Positions 1 through 5,333 of a DNA stretch of 8,611 nt are shown one piece after another. The stretch is taken from NCBI GenBank assembly GCA_964614855.1, contig CAZTMX010000119.1, positions 1 to 8,611 of the forward strand, written 5' to 3'. How positions within the stretch are numbered: the first letter of the stretch is position 1; each line of letters opens with the position of its first letter. The notes under the pieces are model-generated. The model saw nothing but the letters and a program-made list of their open reading frames with translations, ran no database searches and was not told where the DNA came from. A program made the translations under genes and the position numbers. The DNA comes from CAWJHE01 sp964614855 (lineage in GTDB: Bacteria; Chloroflexota; Anaerolineae; Anaerolineales; UBA4823).

Positions 1-4
1 CCAT
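1..4 (-). CDS. Start of a further minus-strand gene (partial, 5' end only)
   Basis: On the minus strand an ATG at 4-2 is preceded by a good Shine-Dalgarno AAAGGA (11-16) with a 6-nt spacer. This is the usual layout of a real start codon. Only the start codon and one further base lie in the window, so the product cannot be named. It begins just downstream of the serS terminator, with only about 16 nt between the U-tract and the ATG. Confidence 0.45.
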
Positions 5-20
5 GGATTTTCCTTTCTGG

Positions 21-70
21 AAAAAAAGCCTGGCTGCAGCTCGCCGCAAAAAGCGTCGTTGCAGCCAGGC
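21..70 (-). terminator. Intrinsic terminator downstream of serS
   Basis: On the minus strand an 11-bp stem (arms 60-70 and 28-38, core GCCTGGCTGC / GCAGCCAGGC) is followed directly by seven T residues (27-21). The loop region contains further short pairings (CGC 45-47 with GCG 53-55). This is a classic Rho-independent terminator placed about 100 nt after the serS stop codon. It should end the serS transcript and insulate the gene that starts at position 4, unless there is read-through. Confidence 0.92.
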
Positions 71-80
71 AGGGATTCAA

Positions 81-184
81 TTATAAGCGGAATGCTGCGC
101 TACGGCCTGAGTTTTCCTCGGGTCTGGGCGTTCCACTTATGCCGGAGCGCTCTACTACGGCCCGAATGCTCTATTCGGGCTGGA
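81..184. repeat. Imperfect direct repeat covering the serS 3' end, with small hairpins
   Basis: Two similar units of about 45 nt lie at 81-127 and 137-184. Both begin TTAT, share CGGA and CTACGGCC at the same offset (55-57 nt), and end with CGGG inside a small fold-back. The right unit contains the serS stop codon (TAG at 173-171) inside a perfect 8-bp inverted repeat, GCCCGAAT (160-167) / ATTCGGGC (173-180). The left unit carries a decayed version. A second inverted repeat, ATAAGCGGAA (83-92) / TTCCACTTAT (131-140), pairs with one G-U on the minus-strand RNA. It may be a decayed tandem duplication of the gene end; chance similarity in GC-rich DNA is possible. Confidence 0.35.
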
Positions 185-1445
185 TCACTTCGATCCCGCC
201 CATCCAGGGGCGCAGCACTTCGGGCACGATGATCGAGCCGTCAGCTTGCTGGTAATCTTCCATCACCGAGATCAGCGTGCGCGGCATGCCCAGCCCCGAG
301 CCGTTCAGGGTGTGCATCAGCCGCACCCGCCCGCCATCCGCCGGGCGGTATTTCATATTCGCGCGCCGCGCCTGGAAATCGGTGACGTTCGAGACCGAGG
401 AGATCTCCAGCCATTCGCCGCAGCCCGCCGCCCAGGCCTCGATATCATAGGTGATGCTCGAGCCAAAGCCCAGGTCACCGGTGCACAGCTGCTTCACCCG
501 GTAGGGGATGCCCAGCAGGCGGATGGTCTCTTCGGCATCCGCCACCATCTTTTCCAGCTGGCGCTGCGAATCTTCCGGCGTGCAATAGATGTACATCTCA
601 ACTTTGTCGAACTGGTGTCCGCGCTTGATACCGCGCACATCGCGCCCGGCGCTCATCTTCTCGCGCCGGAAGCACGGGGTGTAGGCGGTGTAATGCAGCG
701 GCAGCTCTGCTTCGTTGAGGATATCGTTCATGTGCAGTCCGGTGAGCGGCACCTCGGCGGTGGGCACCATCCACAAGTCTTCTTCGTGGTCTTTGTACAG
801 GTTCTCGGCGAACTTGGGCAGTTGCCCGGCGCCGTAGAGCGTCTCGCCCTTGACCATGAAGGGCGTATATTTTTCGGTGTAGCCCTGGCGGGCGTGCAGA
901 TCGAGCATGTAGGCGATCAGCGCCCGCTGCAGGCGCGCCCCCGCGCCGCTGAGCACGTAAAAGCGCGAGCCGGTGATCTTGACGCCCTGGTCAAAATTGA
1001 TGATCCCCAGGGCTGGGCCCAGGTCCCAGTGCGGTTTGGGTTCGAAATCGAACTGCGGCAGCTCACCCACGGTGCGCACGACCACGTTTTCATCTTCGCT
1101 TATGCCGTAGGGTGTCTGCGGGTCAGGCAGGTTGGGGATGACCGAGAGGGCCTGGTTGAGCTGGGTTTCGACCTGCCCCAGCTGCTCATCCAGGGCGGCG
1201 ATCTTATCGCCCACCAGGCGCATAGCCTCGATTTTGGCCTGGCGCTCGCCGGCGTCCTTCATGCGCCCGATTTCTTTGCTCACCGCGTTGCGTTCCGATT
1301 TGAGCGCTTCCACCTCCAGGATCAGGGCGCGGCGCTGCTCGTCCAGTGCGAGGACAGCGTCCACAGGGCCGGTCTCCATCTGGCGGACGCGCAGGTTCTG
1401 GCGTACGATTTCAGGGTTTTCACGGATCAAATTGATGTCTAGCAT
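171..1445 (-). CDS. serS: Serine--tRNA ligase (seryl-tRNA synthetase, SerRS)
   Basis: Cytoplasmic class IIa synthetase that activates serine with ATP and charges tRNA-Ser (and tRNA-Sec where present). The 424-residue product has normal SerRS length. Residues 1-100 form the N-terminal helical arm (charged coiled coil about 30-100) that grips the long variable arm of tRNA-Ser. The catalytic core follows: the serine-binding TAE loop at 229-231, motif 2 around FRRE (259-262) running to RGHQFDKVE (275-283), and motif 3 NGSGLGMPRT (381-390). The C-terminus has the usual VPEVLRPWMGG. The start is fixed by the N-terminal match (MLDINLIREN) and by AGAGGTG (1450-1456) 4 nt upstream. It has its own consensus promoter just upstream and a terminator downstream, so it can be transcribed separately from lysS. 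No missing residues were seen. Confidence 0.98.
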   Translation of the reverse strand: MLDINLIRENPEIVRQNLRVRQMETGPVDAVLALDEQRRALILEVEALKSERNAVSKEIGRMKDAGERQAKIEAMRLVGDKIAALDEQLGQVETQLNQALSVIPNLPDPQTPYGISEDENVVVRTVGELPQFDFEPKPHWDLGPALGIINFDQGVKITGSRFYVLSGAGARLQRALIAYMLDLHARQGYTEKYTPFMVKGETLYGAGQLPKFAENLYKDHEEDLWMVPTAEVPLTGLHMNDILNEAELPLHYTAYTPCFRREKMSAGRDVRGIKRGHQFDKVEMYIYCTPEDSQRQLEKMVADAEETIRLLGIPYRVKQLCTGDLGFGSSITYDIEAWAAGCGEWLEISSVSNVTDFQARRANMKYRPADGGRVRLMHTLNGSGLGMPRTLISVMEDYQQADGSIIVPEVLRPWMGGIEVIQPE

Positions 1446-1470
1446 GGTGCACCTCTAAACGGTTTCAGCG

Positions 1471-1498
1471 ATTATACCCGAGCTTGAGTTCGTGTCAA
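1471..1498 (-). promoter_or_regulatory. Consensus sigma-70 type promoter of serS
   Basis: The minus strand reads TTGACA (1498-1493), a 16-bp spacer, then TATAAT (1476-1471); both hexamers match the consensus at all six positions. Transcription would start near 1464, giving a leader of only about 18 nt that holds the Shine-Dalgarno and nothing else. Such a short leader leaves no room for a T-box or other riboswitch. The -35 overlaps a small inverted repeat GCTTGA (1482-1487) / TCAAGC (1495-1500), which could be an operator or chance. Confidence 0.85.
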
Positions 1499-1505
1499 GC
1501 GAGCT

Positions 1506-1558
1506 AGCCCGGCAGTCGTTAATCGTCTTTGCTCAAGCACATCTGCAGATGCCGGGCT
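1506..1558 (-). repeat. Inverted repeat between lysS stop and serS promoter
   Basis: AGCCCGGCA (1506-1514) and TGCCGGGCT (1550-1558) form a perfect 9-bp stem around a 35-nt loop; the loop ends in the palindrome ATCTGCAGAT (1541-1550). It begins 5 nt after the lysS stop codon on the minus strand. No T-tract follows, so it is not a standard intrinsic terminator. It may protect the 3' end of the lysS mRNA or mark a Rho-dependent end. Confidence 0.45.
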
Positions 1559-1562
1559 GCGG

Positions 1563-3086
1563 TTATTCTCCCTCGCGCACTCTCAAGTGCGGGAAGAGGA
1601 TCACTTCGCGGATATTGGGATTGTCGGCGAGCAGCATGGTCAGCCGGTCGACGCCCATACCAAAACCGCCCATGGGCGGCATGCCGTAGCGCATGGCGCG
1701 CAAGTAATCCTCGTCCATCGGGTGGCGCTGCTCATCATCGCTCTCGTAATCCCGCCCCATTTCCAGGAAGCGCGCTTCCTGATCCAGCGGATCGTTAAGC
1801 TCGGTAAAGGCATTGCACAGCTCCATACCGGCGACAAAGCCTTCAAAGCGCTCGGTCATCCTGGGGTTGCCGGGCAGGCTTTTGGCCAGCGGTGAGATAT
1901 CGCGCGGGTAATTGTACAGGAAGGTGGGCTGGATCAGCGATGGCTCCAGGTAATCGCCCAGCAGGGTGTCGATCAGCTTGCCGCGCGAGTTGTTGGGATT
2001 GAACTCGTAGCCGCGCGCTTTCATGGCCTGCGCCAGGCTTTCTGTGGTGGGGTGGGCTTCGATATCGATCCCGGTGGTGTCCAGAAGCCCCTGGCGCAGC
2101 TCCACCCGCCGCCACGGCTGGTCCAGGTCGATCTCCATCCCCTGGTAGCTGAACTGGCGTTTGCCCAGCACTTTTTCGGCAGTGTAGCGCATCATTTGCT
2201 CGGTGATGTCCATAACCTGCAGGTAATCGGCGTAAGCCCAATAGAACTCTAGCTGGGTAAACTCGGGGTTGTGCGTGCGGTCCACGCCTTCGTTGCGGAA
2301 GTCGCGCCCGATCTCGTACACGCGTTCAAACCCGCCCACCACCAGGCGTTTGAGGTACAGCTCAAAAGAAATGCGCAGGTACAGATCCTGTTTGAGCTGG
2401 TTGTGGTGGGTGATGAACGGGCGCGCCGCTGCGCCGCCGTAGATGGGCTGCAGGATGGGCGTCTCGACTTCGATAAAATCATGGCTGTCCAGAAATTCGC
2501 GCAGCGCCTTGACAGTGGCGGTGCGGGTGCGGAAGATCTGGCGCACTTCCGGGTTCACTGCCAGGTCGGCGTAGCGCTGGCGGTAGCGCACTTCCGGCTC
2601 GGAAAGCGTGGCATGTTTGACCAGTTCACCGTCCACCACCTGGTCCTTGGCAGCCGGCAGCGGGGTGATGGCTTTTGCCAGTATGCGGTACTCCGCCACG
2701 CGCAGGGTCGCTTCGCCGGTTTTTGTGCGGAACATCTCACCGCTGGCCTGGAGGAAATCACCCAGGTCGAACTCGCGGTTAAACAGCTCCAGGCTTTCCT
2801 GGCCGATATCGTTGGCGCGCAGGAAAAGCTGCACCCGGCTGTAGCCGTCTTCGATGTGGGCAAAGGTGATCTTGCCCATGGGGCGGAGGGAGCGCAGCCT
2901 ACCCACCAGGGTGACCTGCAGCGGTTCGCTGGCGCCAGCCTTTTCGGCTGCTTCAAATGCTGCAATTGCCTGGCTGTTGGTGTGGCTGCGTTGGGCGCGC
3001 GTCGGGTATGGTTCCAACCCCTGGGCGCGCAACCGCTCCATTTTTTCCAGCCGGATTTGTTCAAGATTGTTATATTTTTCGTTCAT
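1563..3086 (-). CDS. lysS: Lysine--tRNA ligase, class II (LysRS)
   Basis: Cytoplasmic class IIb synthetase that charges tRNA-Lys. The 507-residue product is normal bacterial LysS length. An N-terminal helix (1-50) leads to the OB-fold anticodon-binding domain (about 55-140, with VTLVGRLRSLRPMGK at 57-71). The class II catalytic domain follows from about 180. Motif 1 lies around EVETPILQPIYGG (206-218), motif 2 at GRDFRNEGVDRTHNPEFT (260-277), and motif 3 at GFGMGVDRL (474-482), ending in the typical FPHLR. The start ATG has GAGGG (3091-3095) 4 nt upstream. It lies 91 nt downstream of greA on the same strand; a greA-lysS pairing is common in bacteria. A strong terminator sits in that gap, and no separate promoter could be recognised in the 34 nt between the U-tract and the start. 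Confidence 0.98.
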   Translation of the reverse strand: MNEKYNNLEQIRLEKMERLRAQGLEPYPTRAQRSHTNSQAIAAFEAAEKAGASEPLQVTLVGRLRSLRPMGKITFAHIEDGYSRVQLFLRANDIGQESLELFNREFDLGDFLQASGEMFRTKTGEATLRVAEYRILAKAITPLPAAKDQVVDGELVKHATLSEPEVRYRQRYADLAVNPEVRQIFRTRTATVKALREFLDSHDFIEVETPILQPIYGGAAARPFITHHNQLKQDLYLRISFELYLKRLVVGGFERVYEIGRDFRNEGVDRTHNPEFTQLEFYWAYADYLQVMDITEQMMRYTAEKVLGKRQFSYQGMEIDLDQPWRRVELRQGLLDTTGIDIEAHPTTESLAQAMKARGYEFNPNNSRGKLIDTLLGDYLEPSLIQPTFLYNYPRDISPLAKSLPGNPRMTERFEGFVAGMELCNAFTELNDPLDQEARFLEMGRDYESDDEQRHPMDEDYLRAMRYGMPPMGGFGMGVDRLTMLLADNPNIREVILFPHLRVREGE

Positions 3087-3120
3087 TCTTCCCTCGCTTT
3101 TTCAAACAGGCTGCTCTGCC

Positions 3121-3159
3121 AAAAAAAAAGCCCCGCGCAAAAAGCTTCTGCGCGGGGCT
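3121..3159 (-). terminator. Intrinsic terminator between greA and lysS
   Basis: The minus-strand RNA forms a perfect 11-bp, mostly G-C stem (AGCCCCGCGCA 3159-3149 with TGCGCGGGGCT 3139-3129) with a 9-nt loop, followed by an uninterrupted run of nine T residues (3129-3121). It is the strongest terminator in the window. It ends the greA message and stands only 34 nt before the lysS start codon. Confidence 0.95.
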
Positions 3160-3173
3160 GGTTACCAGACCCC
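3154..3173 (-). promoter_or_regulatory. Possible alternative (antiterminator-like) hairpin overlapping the greA-lysS terminator
   Basis: On minus-strand RNA GGGG (3173-3170), one bulged U, CUGG (3168-3165), loop UAA, CCAG (3161-3158), CCCC (3157-3154) can fold into an 8-bp hairpin. Its 3' arm uses the AGCCCC part of the terminator's 5' arm, so the two hairpins exclude each other. It starts 4 nt after the greA stop codon (3178-3180), so a terminating ribosome would cover it. The geometry resembles an attenuator, but the terminator stem is longer and should win at equilibrium. Function is inferred only. Confidence 0.3.
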
Positions 3174-3177
3174 TGGG

Positions 3178-3639
3178 TTATTCCACCTTAAGGATTTTTA
3201 CTGTGAATGAGCCGCCCGGCGCATCCACATGCACGCTGTCACCAGCGCGGTGATCCATCAACGCTCGCCCAAGCGGGCTTTCGTTCGAGATACGCCCCAG
3301 TCGCGGGTTGGCTTCTGCTGGTCCCACGATGGTGTACAGCTCGGGTTCGTTGCCGTCTTCCTGGATGGTCACTTTGGCCGCGATCTGCACCACCTCGCGC
3401 TCACCGGTTTCTTCGACTACGCGCGCATTTGCCAGCAGGATTTCAAGCTCCTGGATACGGCCTTCGACAAAAGCCTGTTCGTTTTTCGCCGCTTCGTACT
3501 CGGCGTCTTCGATCAGTTCGCCGCCTTCCATGGCTTCGTGCAAACGGTTGGCAACTTCCTGGCGTTTGACGGTGCGCAGCTCATCCAACTCTTTCTGTAA
3601 TTTTTCGTACCCCTGACGGGTGAGGTATGAAGGTGGCAT
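3178..3639 (-). CDS. greA: Transcription elongation factor GreA
   Basis: Binds the RNA polymerase secondary channel and stimulates cleavage of backtracked RNA, rescuing stalled complexes. The 153 residues form the N-terminal antiparallel coiled coil (about 5-75) and the C-terminal FKBP-like domain (about 80-153, with YTIVGPAEANP at 102-112 and RISNESPLGRAL at 116-127). The start chosen is ATG at 3639, with AAAGGA (3644-3649) 4 nt upstream and the family N-terminus (YLTRQGYEKLQKEL). A longer reading from a GTG at 3687 adds 16 residues absent from the family and has no placed Shine-Dalgarno. Oddity: the acidic tip, usually GDLSENAEY, here reads GELIEDAEY (40-48), giving E41 in place of the usual D and keeping E44. 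It is followed by a strong terminator and lysS. Confidence 0.96.
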   Translation of the reverse strand: MPPSYLTRQGYEKLQKELDELRTVKRQEVANRLHEAMEGGELIEDAEYEAAKNEQAFVEGRIQELEILLANARVVEETGEREVVQIAAKVTIQEDGNEPELYTIVGPAEANPRLGRISNESPLGRALMDHRAGDSVHVDAPGGSFTVKILKVE

Positions 3640-3768
3640 CTTTTCCTTTACCTTGCAAACAATCTGCTCAAATAGAAAAAATTTCACTCCAATGGAGCGA
3701 AAATCAAAAATACTTCGTCGGAAAACGAAGGCGGCGCTCTCGAGGCCTTGTTTATCCTCTACCGCCGC
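3640..3768 (-). promoter_or_regulatory. Structured greA 5' leader (candidate attenuation region)
   Basis: From the predicted start near 3768 to the greA ATG the leader is about 128 nt. In RNA order it can form a GC-rich stem (GGCGGT 3766-3761 with GCCGCC near 3736-3731, plus an inner GAGG/CCTC). Next comes a 6-bp hairpin CTTCGT / ACGAAG (3730-3725 and 3718-3713) followed by TATTTTTGATTTT. Last comes a short CTCC-ATT-GGAG fold (3697-3687) followed by AAATTTTTTC. U-rich tracts after hairpins resemble weak terminators. Leader attenuation is known for greA in Escherichia coli; similarity of mechanism here is inference. Confidence 0.35.
3644..3649 (-). promoter_or_regulatory. Ribosome binding site that sets the greA start
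   Basis: AAAGGA on the minus strand lies 4 nt before the ATG at 3639. It supports this ATG over the upstream in-frame GTG at 3687, which sits inside a small hairpin with GGAG only 1 nt or less before it. Confidence 0.75.
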
Positions 3769-3774
3769 GCCGGT

Positions 3775-3803
3775 ATTTTAGCATAAAATCCATCTACGCG
3801 CAA
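3775..3803 (-). promoter_or_regulatory. Predicted greA promoter
   Basis: The minus strand reads TTGCGC (3803-3798), a 17-bp spacer, then TAAAAT (3780-3775) with TG just upstream (TATGCTAAAAT, an extended -10). The start would fall near 3768. The promoter lies in the 219-nt gap between the deacetylase stop codon and greA, so greA need not depend on the upstream gene. No convincing terminator for the deacetylase gene was seen in 3804-3858. Confidence 0.7.
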
Positions 3804-3858
3804 GCATGAGCGCTTGATATGCGATGTGAAATGCCCTTAATGATGCTGGTGCGGGGTT

Positions 3859-4710
3859 TTACCTGCCTGAATTGGGCATCTGCCAGAGCAAAATGCCCTG
3901 GTTTCGCTCGCTGTAGGCGGCAATCGCCCGGCGCATGGCTTCCATGTCCGGCCAAAAGGAGCTGATCTGCGAGGCGTGCGCTGCCACTGCCTGCTGCCAG
4001 GCATGCAGTGCGGCGGTTGAGATGGGGTGGTGCCGCGTTTGCCAGCCTGCAGCCCGCAGTTGCTCCAGCTCTGCCGCGGTGTGCAAGACATATGGATAAT
4101 CGGCGTAATACAGCAGCGGTCTGTCCAGCATTTCGGCGACCGCGCGAACCAGCCGGTGGTCCACATGCCCGCCCAGGGCGAGCGGGCTGACCACCTGGGC
4201 TCGGGCGGGCAGTTCCAGGCGCAACTGCGCCGCCAGGGATTGGATAAGCTCGCCCTCAGCTGGGTGAACCGGCCCCATCAGGGTTTCTTCTGCGTACAGG
4301 TGTGCGGTGCGGGCGGCGGGGTGCTCTACTTCGCCAGCGCTTTCTGGATCAGCGACCGCCGGATAGGTACTCGGCGGGTTTGCGGCAGCGGAGTGACCGG
4401 GTTTGCCAGTGTTGGACGGATAGGCGCCGCTGCGGTATATGCAGTCCGGTACATCCAGCCAGCGGTGGGAAGCCCCCATAATCTGGCAGGAGGCGGCGTC
4501 TTCCACCCGCCGCTGTGCAACGGCTTCGCGCCCGGTTTGCCAGCGGGCGTGCAGTTTTTCGGCGAAGTCTGACAGCGGTCCCGGTGGTATCTCGCCGGCG
4601 CAGATGGTCCAGATGCTTACAGCCTCGCCCTTGCCGGCAGCTTGCCACACCAGACCGCCGCAAGATAGGGCGATGTCATCAAAATGAGGGGAGAGGAAAA
4701 TGGTTTGCAT
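3859..4710 (-). CDS. PIG-L / LmbE family deacetylase-like protein
   Basis: Members are zinc-dependent N-deacetylases of GlcNAc-type substrates (GlcNAc-PI, MshB, BshB, LmbE). The 283-residue product has the family signature at the N-terminus, SPHFDD (7-12, with H9 and D12 as expected metal and catalytic residues) followed by LSCGG. The C-terminal metal motif is HVDH (182-185). The conserved VPDCIYR (87-93) and HLYAEETLMG (137-146) are separated by roughly 40 residues rich in Pro, Ala, Ser and Thr, an apparent insertion. No signal peptide or membrane segment is visible, so it is probably cytoplasmic. The start ATG is dictated by the motif position, but only GGGA 1-2 nt before it resembles a Shine-Dalgarno, so initiation may be weak or leaderless. 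Substrate is unknown; no mycothiol or bacillithiol genes are nearby. It runs divergently from the membrane-anchored protein gene. Confidence 0.9.
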   Translation of the reverse strand: MQTIFLSPHFDDIALSCGGLVWQAAGKGEAVSIWTICAGEIPPGPLSDFAEKLHARWQTGREAVAQRRVEDAASCQIMGASHRWLDVPDCIYRSGAYPSNTGKPGHSAAANPPSTYPAVADPESAGEVEHPAARTAHLYAEETLMGPVHPAEGELIQSLAAQLRLELPARAQVVSPLALGGHVDHRLVRAVAEMLDRPLLYYADYPYVLHTAAELEQLRAAGWQTRHHPISTAALHAWQQAVAAHASQISSFWPDMEAMRRAIAAYSERNQGILLWQMPNSGR

Positions 4711-4811
4711 GTCCCTTTTTTACCACAAATTCACCGCTGCGCCGCTTCTTTCGGCTCGGTGTCGCAGGGTTTGTTTTCCTGGGCCTGCAAGTCGTTATCA
4801 GTTGTTTCTAC

Positions 4812-4840
4812 TTGCCACGTACCTTGCCTGGTGTTATCAT
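4812..4840 (+). promoter_or_regulatory. Predicted promoter of the plus-strand operon
   Basis: TTGCCA (4812-4817), a 17-bp spacer and TATCAT (4835-4840), each one base from the consensus. Transcription would start near 4847, about 12 nt before the ATG at 4859. This supports that start codon over the longer in-frame reading from about 4700. No other promoter is evident before the three peptidase genes, so this is the best candidate for driving all of them. Confidence 0.65.
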
Positions 4841-4858
4841 CAAGCACACGAGATACCT

Positions 4859-5305
4859 ATGGGTCAGACACCAGATTCGCGCCTTCGCATCCGCATACTT
4901 CTCATCGGCGTCATTCTTGCGACCTTGCCCTGTTACTGTACCGGGTATGTAGCAGCCAGACTGGCGCAGGTGCAGGCCTCCTTGCCCACCGCCACCATCA
5001 CACCTCTGCCGAGCATGACTTTCCCCGTGGCTGCTTCACCGGTCCAATATCCCACGGCTACGCCGGAACCGCAGTTGCCAAGTGCGACCCCAACCTGGAC
5101 GGCGACCCCATCGCCCTTCCCGACCAGGACTGCGATTCCCACCTTGACCTTTACCCTGCAGCCGAGCGCCACTTCCACACTGCCGCCATCACCGACACCC
5201 ACCTTCACCTGGACACCCCCGCCCCCCAGCGCCACCCCGCTGCCGCCAACACCTACCAGTGAGCCGGTGATCCTGCCCAGCGCCACATCAGGTGATACAG
5301 GATAA
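4859..5305 (+). CDS. Membrane-anchored Pro/Thr/Ser-rich protein, function unknown
   Basis: Predicted 148 residues. A short basic N-terminus (R8, R10, R12) precedes one hydrophobic segment (about 11-33, IRILLIGVILATLPC onward), giving an N-in single-span anchor or uncleaved signal. Residues 40-148 are almost entirely Pro, Thr, Ser and Ala, with many T-P, S-A-T-P and P-T-P units and no folded domain. This should be a disordered, possibly glycosylated, extracytoplasmic tail; such stalks are common in Chloroflexota surface proteins. Cysteines at 25 and 27 do not form a proper lipobox. The start is chosen by the promoter at 4812-4840 and by the membrane segment; a longer frame reaches back to 4700 but would overlap the divergent deacetylase start. 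The Shine-Dalgarno is weak. It ends 28 nt before the first peptidase. Low-complexity coding makes this less certain than its neighbours. Confidence 0.75.
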   Translation: MGQTPDSRLRIRILLIGVILATLPCYCTGYVAARLAQVQASLPTATITPLPSMTFPVAASPVQYPTATPEPQLPSATPTWTATPSPFPTRTAIPTLTFTLQPSATSTLPPSPTPTFTWTPPPPSATPLPPTPTSEPVILPSATSGDTG

Positions 5306-5322
5306 ATCTTTTTGCCGATACC

Positions 5323-5327
5323 AAGGA
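5323..5327 (+). promoter_or_regulatory. Ribosome binding site that sets the first M42 peptidase start
   Basis: AAGGA lies 6 nt before the ATG at 5334. The frame is open back to 5292, but those 14 extra residues overlap the preceding gene, do not look like the family and have no such site. Confidence 0.75.
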
Positions 5328-5333
5328 AAACCT

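Noticed and set aside
246..1442. A 398-codon open frame on the plus strand opposite serS
   Set aside because: Its translation has no recognisable domain and is rich in His, Arg, Gln and Ala, as expected from the complement of a GC-rich gene. The minus-strand serS is unmistakable.
1446..1500. T-box riboswitch before serS
   Set aside because: The perfect promoter places the transcript start about 18 nt before the ATG, so there is no space for a T-box. The gap before lysS (91 nt) also lacks the needed length and motifs.
1506..1558. Intrinsic terminator after lysS
   Set aside because: A good 9-bp stem exists but the loop is 35 nt and no T-run follows on the minus strand.
2271..3191. A 306-codon plus-strand frame opposite lysS
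   Set aside because: Shadow of lysS; no family motifs and it runs through the terminator hairpin.
3640..3687. GTG start giving a 169-residue GreA
   Set aside because: The additional 16 residues do not match GreA N-termini; ATG at 3639 has a good ribosome binding site.
4700..4858. Longer start for the Pro/Thr-rich protein
   Set aside because: The extra 53 residues overlap the divergent deacetylase start, lie upstream of the predicted transcription start and would place odd sequence before the anchor.
4933..5286. Gly/Val-rich minus-strand frame opposite the Pro/Thr-rich gene
   Set aside because: It is the mirror of the low-complexity coding sequence; no start signal, and the plus strand has a promoter and a membrane segment.
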